Counted from the stretch's first letter, positions 23,958 to 31,282 are shown. The stretch: DNA of 40,647 nt from an uncultured Propionibacteriaceae bacterium (GCA_945911015.1 CAMDZW010000034.1:1-40647), one strand, 5' to 3'. The notes: generated by a model not told the origin, from the letters alone. Program-made: numbers and translations.

Positions 23958-25370
23958 ATGACCCAGTCCAGATCCGTTCCGTCGGCCCGACGCCGCGCTT
24001 CCTTCGTCGTGGTGGCCAACCGACTCCCGGTCGATCGCATCATCCGTGACGACGGGACCGCGGACTGGCGCACCGCACCCGGTGGTCTGGTGAGCGCGCT
24101 GGCACCGGTGATGCGCAAGAACAAGGGCGCCTGGGTCGGCTGGCACGGCGCCGCCGACGAAGAGCTCGAACCCTTCGTCGACAGCGGACTGCAACTGGTG
24201 CCGGTGCCACTGAGCCAAGCCGATGTGGCTGAGTACTACGAGGGCTTCTCCAACGGCACCTTGTGGCCGCTCTACCACGATGTCGTCGAGTTCCCGGAGT
24301 ACCACCGGGAGTGGTGGGACGCCTACCAGCGAGTCAATCGCCGCTTCGCCGAACGCACCGCCCAGGTTGCCAAGCGAGGGGCAACGGTCTGGGTGCAGGA
24401 CTATCAGTTGCAGCTGGTCCCGCAGATGTTGCGCGAGGCCCGGCCGGACCTGACGATCGGATTCTTCCTCCACATCCCGTTCCCGCCGGTCGAGCTGTTC
24501 CAACAGCTGCCCTGGCGCAGTTCTGTGCTCCGTGGGCTACTCGGCGCCGATGTGGTCGGCTTCCAGCTGCCCGGTGGCGCCCAGAACTTTGTTCGACTCG
24601 CCCGTCAACGGATGAAGCTGGAGACCCATCGCGACCGCGTGGTGCACCCCGACGGCCGGGTCACTGTGGCCAAGGCCTACCCCATCTCCATCGATGCTCA
24701 TGGCTTTGCCGAGCTGGCCGCGTCGGAGCCGGTCGTGGAGCGGGCCGCCGAGATCCGTCGTGATCTGGAGAGCCCTCGGACGGTCTTCCTCGGCGTGGAC
24801 CGACTCGACTACACCAAGGGACTCAAACAGCGCATCCGGGCTTTCGGGGAACTCTTCACCTCGGGTCAGCTCAACCCGGACGAGGCCGTGTTCGTCCAGG
24901 TCGCGACACCATCGCGAGAACGGGTTGACCAGTACCGCCGCCTCCGCGACGAGATCGACCGACTCGTGGGCCGGATCAACGGCGACATCGGCCGGCTCGG
25001 TCGGCCGGCGATCACCTATCTGCACAACTCCTACCCGAGGGAGGAGATGGCTGCGCTGTACAAGGCGGCCGATGTGATGGTTGTGACACCGCTGCGCGAC
25101 GGGATGAACCTGGTCGCCAAGGAGTACATCGCCTGTCGCAGCGACAACACCGGCGCCCTGGTGCTCAGCGAGTTCGCCGGGGCCGCAAAGGAACTGAAGC
25201 AGGCGATCCTGGTCAATCCGTACGACATCAACGGGATGAAGGAAGCACTCATCACCGCTGACCAGCTCCCCCGCAATGAACAGACCCGGCGGATCAGGCC
25301 GATGCGCAAGCAGGTCTTCGACCACGACATCGACCGCTGGGCCGACCGGTTCCTGGGCGATCTGGGCTGA
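23958..25370 (+). CDS. otsA: Trehalose-6-phosphate synthase
   Basis: A 470-residue GT20 glycosyltransferase that joins glucose from UDP-glucose to glucose 6-phosphate, giving trehalose 6-phosphate for osmotic and desiccation stress. The signatures are VVVANRLPVDR, TAPGGLVSAL, VWVQDYQLQLVPQMLR, GFFLHIPFPP, GVDRLDYTKGLKQRI and the donor-site PLRDGMNLVAKEY. The ATG at 23958 has GAAGGAG eight bases upstream. A -10-like TAGACT lies at 23928-23933. Length and motifs are those of bacterial OtsA. It works with the divergent otsB; the gene for an unknown 200-residue protein follows 35 bases downstream. Confidence 0.97.
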   Translation: MTQSRSVPSARRRASFVVVANRLPVDRIIRDDGTADWRTAPGGLVSALAPVMRKNKGAWVGWHGAADEELEPFVDSGLQLVPVPLSQADVAEYYEGFSNGTLWPLYHDVVEFPEYHREWWDAYQRVNRRFAERTAQVAKRGATVWVQDYQLQLVPQMLREARPDLTIGFFLHIPFPPVELFQQLPWRSSVLRGLLGADVVGFQLPGGAQNFVRLARQRMKLETHRDRVVHPDGRVTVAKAYPISIDAHGFAELAASEPVVERAAEIRRDLESPRTVFLGVDRLDYTKGLKQRIRAFGELFTSGQLNPDEAVFVQVATPSRERVDQYRRLRDEIDRLVGRINGDIGRLGRPAITYLHNSYPREEMAALYKAADVMVVTPLRDGMNLVAKEYIACRSDNTGALVLSEFAGAAKELKQAILVNPYDINGMKEALITADQLPRNEQTRRIRPMRKQVFDHDIDRWADRFLGDLG

Positions 25371-25405
25371 CTTCCCTACTGAACTGAACAGCACCGAAAG
25401 GAACC

Positions 25406-26008
25406 ATGGCCACCATGCGCCTGTTTGCCTCCCGCCCACGGCTGACCGCGCGGCAACGGGAGTCGTTGGTCTCGGCCTGTACGGAGGCGAGTGTCGATCC
25501 CCACGTGCTCGCTGTCGCCCACGGCACCACCGTGGCCCGTCCGTCCGCGACCCCGGGCATGTTGTCCGAGGGCGTTCGGCAGGTCAGCGTGGCTGCCCTG
25601 CGGACCCATCTGGCGTACGGCGATGACGACGGCTGGACCATGGTCGCCTGGCATGAGATCGACCGGGGTGGTTGGAATCCGGAGACCCGACGGTTGGAGG
25701 TCGACCAACGCGGCACCGTGACCGACGGCATCGTCCGGCCTGGCGGTCGCCGCCACCGGATCCACATGGACCATCCGGCTCGTGTGGCCGAGGTCATGAG
25801 CGAACGAGTCACGGCGACCATCCTGTTTTCCCGTCAGGTGCAGTTGCCCGACTCGAATGCCATGTTCACCGTCGTCGCCCGGCGCAACCTCGTCGACCCG
25901 ACCGTCAGCTGGCTGGCAGTCCCGGGCCGCGGAGTCAAGATCGATGACGAGGACGTACGCGCCTTCGCCACCGCGTCGATGCGCCGGCTGCAGCGTGAGT
26001 TCGCCTGA
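25406..26008 (+). CDS. Conserved protein of unknown function (200 aa)
   Basis: I do not recognise a family. The protein is soluble, with no signal peptide or membrane segment. It reads as a compact alpha/beta domain rich in Arg and Trp (LTARQRESLVSACTEAS, WTMVAWHEIDRGGWNPETRR, LVDPTVSWLAVPGRG, ending in FATASMRRLQREFA). The residues VDPHVLAVAHGTTVARPS and THLAYGDDDGW suggest a domain found in other Actinobacteria, but I cannot name it. The ATG has AAAGGAACC upstream. It follows otsA in the same direction by 35 bases and may be co-transcribed. A strong hairpin follows its stop. Confidence 0.82.
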   Translation: MATMRLFASRPRLTARQRESLVSACTEASVDPHVLAVAHGTTVARPSATPGMLSEGVRQVSVAALRTHLAYGDDDGWTMVAWHEIDRGGWNPETRRLEVDQRGTVTDGIVRPGGRRHRIHMDHPARVAEVMSERVTATILFSRQVQLPDSNAMFTVVARRNLVDPTVSWLAVPGRGVKIDDEDVRAFATASMRRLQREFA

Positions 26009-26041
26009 CCCGGTTGTCAGTTCGCCTGAACCGGAATGCAG

Positions 26042-26071
26042 ACAGCCCCTCTCCATGCGGAGAGGGGCTGT
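26042..26071. terminator. Bidirectional hairpin terminator
   Basis: A perfect 13-bp stem (ACAGCCCCTCTCC and GGAGAGGGGCTGT) with a four-base loop ATGC lies 33 bases after the stop of the 200-aa gene on the plus strand and 5 bases past the 3' end of tRNA-Asn on the minus strand. It is well placed to end both transcripts. No T-run follows. Confidence 0.88.
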
Positions 26072-26076
26072 GTCTG

Positions 26077-26149
26077 CTCCCCCGGTAGGGCTCGAACCTA
26101 CGACAACTCGATTAACAGTCGAGTGCTCTGCCAGCTGAGCTACAGGGGA
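26077..26149 (-). tRNA. tRNA-Asn (GTT anticodon)
   Basis: A 73-base tRNA folds fully: acceptor TCCCCTG/CGGGGGA with one G-T pair, D-arm GCTC/GAGC, anticodon stem CTCGA/TCGAG with loop CTGTTAA (anticodon GTT), T-arm GTAGG/CCTAC with loop TTCGAGC, discriminator G. CCA is not encoded. A promoter is visible upstream and a terminator hairpin just downstream. Confidence 0.96.
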
Positions 26150-26175
26150 TCGCGCCATCGCTGGCGACTCGGAAA

Positions 26176-26204
26176 AACTTATCTCAGGCGGCCAAGGTTC
26201 GCAA
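26176..26204 (-). promoter_or_regulatory. Promoter of tRNA-Asn
   Basis: On the minus strand, TTGCGA (26204-26199) and TAAGTT (26181-26176) are 17 bases apart, a good -35/-10 pair in this GC-rich DNA. The expected start site lies about 20 bases before the mature tRNA 5' end at 26149. It sits between the sigma-factor stop and the tRNA. Confidence 0.6.
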
Positions 26205-26218
26205 ATTTGAGGCCCCCG

Positions 26219-26974
26219 TCAGGCAGCCGTCGGGGCCGGTCTCAGCGGCACCAGCCAAGCAGCTCCCGACGACATGATCCCGGCCCGGGCGAGGCGTCGC
26301 CGCAGCACCGCCAAGGAGCGCTCCTCCTCGCGACGGACGGTGGTGATGCTGATCCCGAGCTGGTGGGCGATGTCGTGCAGGGTGCACGGTTGCTGACCGC
26401 CGACCCCGAACCGCATCGTCACGATCTGGCGGCACCGGTCGTCCAGCTCGGCCAGCATTCCACTCAGATCGACCCGATCCCGTTCCAGGTCCTCCAGACG
26501 GGTGTCCTCGGTGCCGGGCAGCTCGACCTCATCGAGACGGATCAGCGCCGGGACCGGTGACCGGGACTGTCGCGGCCGCCGGATGGTCTGGTGCTCGGCG
26601 ACCGAGGCCGCCATCCGGGAATGGATCCACGGATAGGCAAAACTGGCGAACCGCACCCGCCGGTCAGGGTCATAGCGTCGCACGGCCTCGGTCAGAGCGA
26701 CACAGCCTTCCTGGAAGAGGTCGTCAACCGGCAGCGAGCTGCGCAGGGCCACCCGGAGCGCGATCAGCCTGACCAGTCGCAGGTTCGCAGTCACGAACGC
26801 ATCCTCGGCTCGACGTCCGAGCTCAACCAGGGTTTCCAATTCCATGCCGGTGGCGTCACGGGCCAGCGAACCGCGACCGGCCAGTGCCTCTGCGGCGAGC
26901 AACCCGGCTTCGACAGTCCGGGACAGGTCGGCCTCCTGTTGGGCCGTGAGCAGTGGTGTCTTCGGTAGATACAT
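26219..26974 (-). CDS. Sigma-70 family RNA polymerase sigma factor
   Basis: A 251-residue sigma factor. Region 1.2-like start: MYLPKTPLLTAQQEADLSRT. Region 2 (about 57-130) contains VTANLRLVRLIALRV, LPVDDLFQEGCVALTEAV and the DNA-melting/-10 part FASFAYPWIHSRMAASV. Region 4 (about 185-235) contains MRFGVGG, LHDIAHQLGISITTVRREEERSL. Region 3 is short. Length and motifs point to a small non-essential group 2/3 factor rather than RpoD. The ATG at 26974 has only a weak GGTGGGG upstream. It follows dnaG on the same strand by 93 bases, a position that recalls the dnaG-rpoD pair of other bacteria. Confidence 0.9.
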   Translation of the reverse strand: MYLPKTPLLTAQQEADLSRTVEAGLLAAEALAGRGSLARDATGMELETLVELGRRAEDAFVTANLRLVRLIALRVALRSSLPVDDLFQEGCVALTEAVRRYDPDRRVRFASFAYPWIHSRMAASVAEHQTIRRPRQSRSPVPALIRLDEVELPGTEDTRLEDLERDRVDLSGMLAELDDRCRQIVTMRFGVGGQQPCTLHDIAHQLGISITTVRREEERSLAVLRRRLARAGIMSSGAAWLVPLRPAPTAA

Positions 26975-27022
26975 GGCCCCACCGTGGCCCCATTCGTCAC
27001 CGTGCGGACCAGATTGTCAGGT

Positions 27023-27053
27023 TCTGTGGACAGAGCGAGAAACTGTCCACAGA
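27023..27053. promoter_or_regulatory. Inverted repeat with two DnaA-box-like 9-mers between dnaG and the sigma gene
   Basis: A perfect 11-bp inverted repeat (TCTGTGGACAG, 9-base loop, CTGTCCACAGA). Each arm includes CTGTCCACA, one base from the actinobacterial DnaA box TTGTCCACA, in opposite orientations. It lies 14 bases past the dnaG stop. It may be a DnaA-binding site, a terminator or attenuator separating dnaG from the sigma gene, or both. No T-run follows. Confidence 0.6.
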
Positions 27054-27067
27054 TCGGGTCCGGACCG

Positions 27068-28951
27068 TCAGCTCAGGGTGACCGCGAGCTGCTTGAGTTG
27101 GGCACGCTCGGACTCCAGCCCGAGGAGCACCGAGAACATTTGGTTGTAGGTGGTGGTGTCAGCGATCGGGTCGGTGCGCTGCAACCGGGACTTCAGGTCG
27201 GCGATCTGGGTGGTCACTCGCAGCAACCGCAACTGTGCCGCGAGCGCGGTTGCATAGCGGATGTCGAGTTCCCGGTTGGTCTGCAAAGTTTCGACGGTCA
27301 ACGAGACGGTGAACGGCTGCAGCGACTCGGGCACCTCCGACCGGACCCGGTCGGCCCAGTCCGCCCCGGACTCCCCTGCCGTCCGGATCGCCTGTGCGGC
27401 GAGGAAGACGGCCCGATAGGCCGGGTGGACGAAGTCTTCGGCGGTCAGCCCATGGAACGTGGCATCGAAGGCCTCCGGCACCTGCAGGACCAGTTTGGTC
27501 GTCTCCCGTTCGACTGTCAGCTGACGGTCGTGAGCGTCGGGCAGCGCTGGCCCGCTCGGCTCGTCGTCAGGCGGTGGTGGTTCGTCATGGACCTGTACGG
27601 GAAATGTCTGCTCCCTGCGCTGCCGGGCCGAACCCGAGTGCTGGGGACGCAGGACCTCGGCCCGTACCTCATCGATGTCGAGGCCGATCATCTGGGCCAG
27701 TTCGCGGATGTAGCCGCTGACCATCGACTGGTCCCGCACCGAAGCGACCAGCGGTGCGGCCGCGCGCAGGGCCTGGACCCGTCCTTCGACCCGGTCCAGG
27801 TCGTAACGCTGGACCACATTGGTCATCACGAATCGATACAGCGGGACCCGGCGCGCAACGAGCTCGCGAACCGCAGCGTCACCGTGCTGGAGCCGCAGGT
27901 CACACGGATCGAGCCCGGTCGGTTCGACCGCCACATAGGTCTGGGAGACGAAGCTGGCATCGTCGTCGAAAACCTTCAGCGCCGCATTCTGTCCGGCCGC
28001 GTCACCGTCGAAGGTGAAGATCACCTCACCGTGCAAGGCGTCGTGGTCGCCCATCAGACGCCGCAACAACCGACCGTGCTCATGACCGAAGGCCGTGCCG
28101 CAGGACGCGATGGCGGTGTCGACCCCGGCCAGATGGCAGGCCATCACATCGGTGTAGCCCTCGACGATCACGGCCTGGGACCGCTTGCCGATGGCCGTAC
28201 GAGACATGTCCAGTCCGTAGAGGACCTGGGATTTCTTGTACAGCGGAGTTTCCGGGGTATTGACGTACTTGGCCGGAAGTCGGTCGTCCTCGAAGATCCG
28301 GCGGGCACCGAACCCGAGCACCGAGGTCGCCGAGTCCTTGATCGGCCACAACAGCCGTCCCTGGAAGAAGTCCCAACCACGGTCCCGGACCAGCCCCCCG
28401 GTGACCAGCTCCTCATGGGTGAAACCCTTGGCCCGCAGGTGATCGGCGAGTTGGCGGCCACCGCGCGGGGCATAGCCGAGGCTGAACTGTTCGGCTGCAG
28501 CCCGATCGAAACCTCGTTCGGCCAGGAACTGTCGGGCGGTCAGGGCGTCGGGGCTGGCGAGCTGTTCGGCGAAGTACTCCGCCGCCAGCTGGTGGGCCTC
28601 CAGCAGGCGCATCCGCAGTCCCGGTGCCAGACTCGGTCCGCCCCCCTCGGTGAACCGGAGTTGGATGCCGACCCGGTCGGCGAGCCGCTGCACCGCCTCG
28701 GCAAAGGTCAGGTTGTCGACCTTCTGCACGAAGGTGATGACATCGCCGCCCTCACCGCAGCCGAAGCAGTAGAACAATCCCTTGCTCGGGGTGACCTGGA
28801 AGCTGGGTGTCTTCTCGTCGTGGAACGGGCACAGACCCTTCTTCGAGCCGCCGCCGGCGTTGCGCAGCTGCAGATATCCACCGACGATCTCGTCGATGCG
28901 GGCGCGCTCACGGACAGCCGCCACGTCCTCATCCACAATCCGTCCTGCCAC
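27068..28951 (-). CDS. dnaG: DNA primase DnaG
   Basis: The replicative primase (627 residues), which makes RNA primers at the fork with DnaB helicase. The N-terminal zinc domain has Cys41, His44, Cys62, Cys65 (CPFH...CFGC). The RNA-polymerase core carries GFGARRIFEDDRLPAKYVNT, and TOPRIM has VIVEGYTDVMA and FTFDGDAAGQNA. The C-terminal helicase-binding domain is about 150 residues. It starts with GTG at 28951, which matches the N-terminus of other actinobacterial primases (AGRIVDEDV type). No ribosome-binding site is seen, and a -10-like TAGACT ends seven bases upstream, so it may be leaderless. It is divergent from the MerR-clamp gene with 74 bases between. Confidence 0.98.
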   Translation of the reverse strand: MAGRIVDEDVAAVRERARIDEIVGGYLQLRNAGGGSKKGLCPFHDEKTPSFQVTPSKGLFYCFGCGEGGDVITFVQKVDNLTFAEAVQRLADRVGIQLRFTEGGGPSLAPGLRMRLLEAHQLAAEYFAEQLASPDALTARQFLAERGFDRAAAEQFSLGYAPRGGRQLADHLRAKGFTHEELVTGGLVRDRGWDFFQGRLLWPIKDSATSVLGFGARRIFEDDRLPAKYVNTPETPLYKKSQVLYGLDMSRTAIGKRSQAVIVEGYTDVMACHLAGVDTAIASCGTAFGHEHGRLLRRLMGDHDALHGEVIFTFDGDAAGQNAALKVFDDDASFVSQTYVAVEPTGLDPCDLRLQHGDAAVRELVARRVPLYRFVMTNVVQRYDLDRVEGRVQALRAAAPLVASVRDQSMVSGYIRELAQMIGLDIDEVRAEVLRPQHSGSARQRREQTFPVQVHDEPPPPDDEPSGPALPDAHDRQLTVERETTKLVLQVPEAFDATFHGLTAEDFVHPAYRAVFLAAQAIRTAGESGADWADRVRSEVPESLQPFTVSLTVETLQTNRELDIRYATALAAQLRLLRVTTQIADLKSRLQRTDPIADTTTYNQMFSVLLGLESERAQLKQLAVTLS

Positions 28952-28958
28952 GGCGGGC

Positions 28959-28964
28959 AGTCTA
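28959..28964 (-). promoter_or_regulatory. Candidate -10 element of dnaG
   Basis: TAGACT on the minus strand (28964-28959), seven bases before the GTG at 28951. With no ribosome-binding site in between, the transcript would begin at or near the start codon. No clear -35 is seen. Confidence 0.45.
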
Positions 28965-28987
28965 CTGGCAGGTGCTCGACGCCGGTC

Positions 28988-29018
28988 TTGACCTTCACGT
29001 TGGTCGAACCGATTGAAT
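28988..29018 (+). promoter_or_regulatory. MerR-type promoter with 19-bp spacer before the MerR-clamp gene
   Basis: TTGACC (28988-28993) and TTGAAT (29013-29018) are separated by 19 bases. MerR-controlled promoters have 19-20-bp spacers, which the bound activator shortens by bending. Imperfect dyads lie in the spacer (TTCA...TGAA ends, and GGTCGAACC). The -10 ends seven bases before the ATG at 29026, so the mRNA would be nearly leaderless. The -10 match is only moderate. Confidence 0.5.
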
Positions 29019-29025
29019 CAGGGCC

Positions 29026-30051
29026 ATGAGCGAACGACTGCTGAGCATCAGTGCCTACTCCCGAGCCACGGCGCTCCCCGCTTCGGCGCTGCGCTACTAC
29101 GACGAAATCGGTCTGCTGCGCCCCGAGCACGTCGATCAGAGCACGGGCTACCGTTACTACTCCTCTGCGACCGTCGAGCTGGCCAAGGTGGTCAGCGCAC
29201 TGCGAGTGGCGCGGGTCCCGGTCGACGTCATGAGGTCGATTGTGGAAGGGCCACGCCATGACACTGCTCCGAGCCTTCGTCGTCTGGCAGCCGAGCAGCG
29301 AGACTCCAGCACCCGGGCAGCTCGCGATCTGGAGGCTCTGGCTGCGCGACTCGACAGTCGGACCACAGTGGGATCGGTGTCGGTCAACGGCCCCGAGCTG
29401 GCGGACGCGCTTCGAGCAGCGATGAACCAGTGCGGACTCGAAGCACCGTGGGATCGCATCGTTCTGGCAGCTGAACCATCGGGCCTCGACGTGGTGGCGA
29501 CGAATACGTTCAGCTTGTTCTGCCATCACCGCGTGGCCGCCAGCGATGGCTACGGGCGTGCGGCCATCCGCCGTTCAGCGGTGTGGGACCTTGCGGCGTG
29601 GTTGGACCGCCGGGCCACCGCCACCATCACGTTCTCGGACCCACCGATCAGGATCCAGACCGGCACCGACACCTTCACCACTGGCCTGGCCGGGGCAACC
29701 GACTATGCCGATCATCTCGCACTTCTGCCCCCGAACCTGACCGTCCGCGCCCAGCTCACGGTCGACCGGGGGATGGCACGCGCCGCGATCATGGAGGCGA
29801 GAACTGACGTGGTTGACCTCGTCGTCCGGGATCAGGTGGTCAGACTTGCCGCGAAGGAGGTGGGTCTGCTGCTCGAAGGACATGAGCCCCTGCACCTCCG
29901 GTTCTCGCGGCACCTTCTCGAGGCGGCGCTGCGGGCACTAGCCGGGACGAGCGCACGAGTCGACCTCAGCTCCAACCGGGGCCCATGTCTCCTCCGCGCA
30001 ACCGTTCAACCTCACCGCATGGTTGTCCTCATGCCCGTACGCCCGTCGTGA
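29026..30051 (+). CDS. MerR regulator fused to DNA polymerase III beta-clamp domains II-III
   Basis: A 341-residue fusion. Residues 1-73 are a MerR winged helix-turn-helix (SISAYSRATALPASALRYYD, GYRYYSSATVELAKVV); 80-112 form the usual dimerising helix. Residues 116-235 resemble DnaN domain II: VNGPELADALRAAM, then VATNTFSLFC where clamps have ATDxxRLA, and IRIQTGTDTFTTGL then DYADHLALLPP where clamps have FPDYRRLLP. Residues 238-339 resemble domain III: LTVDRGMARAAIMEA, LHLRFSRHLLEAAL, RVDLSSNRGPCLLRA and the ending VVLMPVRP, as in clamp C-termini (LMPVRL). Domain I is absent. The retained domains build the peptide- and griselimycin-binding pocket of the true clamp. It is divergent from dnaG and upstream of an MFS exporter. 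I infer a ligand-sensing regulator; clamp similarity is by eye. Confidence 0.85.
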   Translation: MSERLLSISAYSRATALPASALRYYDEIGLLRPEHVDQSTGYRYYSSATVELAKVVSALRVARVPVDVMRSIVEGPRHDTAPSLRRLAAEQRDSSTRAARDLEALAARLDSRTTVGSVSVNGPELADALRAAMNQCGLEAPWDRIVLAAEPSGLDVVATNTFSLFCHHRVAASDGYGRAAIRRSAVWDLAAWLDRRATATITFSDPPIRIQTGTDTFTTGLAGATDYADHLALLPPNLTVRAQLTVDRGMARAAIMEARTDVVDLVVRDQVVRLAAKEVGLLLEGHEPLHLRFSRHLLEAALRALAGTSARVDLSSNRGPCLLRATVQPHRMVVLMPVRPS

Positions 30052-30081
30052 CAAGGACCAACCCGTCGTGACAAGGACCAA
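30042..30081. repeat. Perfect 20-bp tandem duplication at the merR/MFS junction
   Basis: CCCGTCGTGACAAGGACCAA occurs twice without a gap (30042-30061, 30062-30081). The first copy holds the merR stop (TGA at 30049), the second the GTG start of the MFS gene at 30068. With one copy, stop and start would overlap as GTGA. The perfect match points to a recent event. Confidence 0.97.
30048..30071 (+). other. Minicistron created by the duplication (7 codons)
   Basis: The former GTG start at 30048 now opens a frame of seven codons (VTRTNPS) ending in TGA at 30069. Its start overlaps the merR stop and its stop overlaps the MFS start, each as GTGA. It could pass ribosomes from merR to the MFS gene by stepwise coupling. 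Whether it is translated is unknown. Confidence 0.4.
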
Positions 30082-31282
30082 ACGGCACAGCTGGGTGACA
30101 CCCCGATTGGCCATCTGGACTGGAGCGAGCGCCGCCGCGAGTCTGGCGAATCAGATGCTCGCCTTCGCCCTGAGCTGGACAGCGGCCGGCCACAGTCCTG
30201 CTCTTGCTGGAACGGTTCTGGTCACCTGGTCGCTGCCGCTGGTCGCTTTGTTGCTCGTGGGCGGCGTGCTGGGCGATCGTTGGGGTCACCGTCGGTTGCT
30301 GATCACAGTCAACCTCGTCCATCTCGTGGTCGCCTGCAGTGCGGGCGCGTTCCTTCTCACCTCCTCCTCGCCACTCGTTTTGATTGGGCTCGCACTGGCC
30401 CTCGGCACGGTCCAGGCGCTCAGGGCGCCCGCATCCGGTTCAGTCGTCCGGCTCTTCGTCGACGACGATGACCTCACTCCCGCTCTTGCAGCCACGACCA
30501 CCCTGACCCAGGTCGTCACTCTCGCAGCACCTCCGCTGGGTGGCCTTCTCGTGGCCGAGGCCGGACTACCCGGGTGCCTCATGGTGCTCGCGATCACTCT
30601 GGGCGTCACGACGGCAGCCTTCTGGCTGATCAGACCGCCTCGCGATCCTCGGGCCCGTGGTGAAGCCAGCGTCTGGCACCAAGCCAAGGAAGGCATTGTC
30701 CATCTGGCGACGCACTCCTCGACACGATGGTTGCTGTGTTCGGTCGCTGTCGTCGCCGGGGCCACACTGCCGGTGGTCACTCTGATCGTTCCACTGCTGG
30801 GCCAGGATCGGATCTGGGACCCTGCCCACACAGGCCTGCTCGGAGCTGGGTGGACGGCTGGTTCCATCGGCATCGGCATCCTGACCAGCCTCCGCGGAGC
30901 GCCGCAGAACCCACGGTGGATGTTGAGGTGGGGCCCGGGTGCGGCGGCCGGACTCATTCTCATGCTGGTGCTGCCCGAGTCGCCCTGGCCGGCGATCATC
31001 CTGATGGTTCTCATCGGCGCGGCTGTCCGGGTCTACACCGCAGTCGCGGCGCCGTTACTCCTCACCTCGGTGCCACCTGAGCTGATCGCTCGGGTTCAGT
31101 CGGTTCTGGTGCTCGTTCAACAGATCGCAGTGCTTGTCGTAACCGCAGGTCTGGGCGTTGCCGCAGATGTCATGGGCGCCTCGGCAGCACTGATCGGTTC
31201 CGGCCTGTTGTGTGCCGCTGGAGCCGTCCTGGCCCACGCAGCCACCCGGGGCACCGCGAAGCCCGTCATCGTTCACCGATGA
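30068..31282 (+). CDS. MFS transporter (drug-efflux-like)
   Basis: A 404-residue membrane protein with about 12 hydrophobic helices. The loop after helix 2 has the MFS motif GGVLGDRWGHRRLLI. Overall it resembles the MFS_3/enterobactin-exporter-like efflux group, and its role is probably proton-driven export of a small molecule. The GTG at 30068 is set by the end of the merR gene; AAGGA from the first duplication copy lies 10 bases before it and may now act as ribosome-binding site. It is in one operon with the MerR-clamp gene. It overlaps the convergent 104-aa gene by 17 bases. Confidence 0.9.
   Translation: MTRTKRHSWVTPRLAIWTGASAAASLANQMLAFALSWTAAGHSPALAGTVLVTWSLPLVALLLVGGVLGDRWGHRRLLITVNLVHLVVACSAGAFLLTSSSPLVLIGLALALGTVQALRAPASGSVVRLFVDDDDLTPALAATTTLTQVVTLAAPPLGGLLVAEAGLPGCLMVLAITLGVTTAAFWLIRPPRDPRARGEASVWHQAKEGIVHLATHSSTRWLLCSVAVVAGATLPVVTLIVPLLGQDRIWDPAHTGLLGAGWTAGSIGIGILTSLRGAPQNPRWMLRWGPGAAAGLILMLVLPESPWPAIILMVLIGAAVRVYTAVAAPLLLTSVPPELIARVQSVLVLVQQIAVLVVTAGLGVAADVMGASAALIGSGLLCAAGAVLAHAATRGTAKPVIVHR

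Noticed and set aside
27023..27053. Plain rho-independent terminator after dnaG
   Set aside because: The stem is good, but no T-run follows on either strand and both arms hold DnaA-box-like 9-mers, so I list it as a regulatory repeat with terminator only as an option.
30023..30067. Earlier TTG start of the MFS gene inside merR
   Set aside because: It would add a hydrophilic, Cys- and Arg-rich stretch before the first helix and has no ribosome-binding site; GTG 30068 fits the duplicated GTGA junction.
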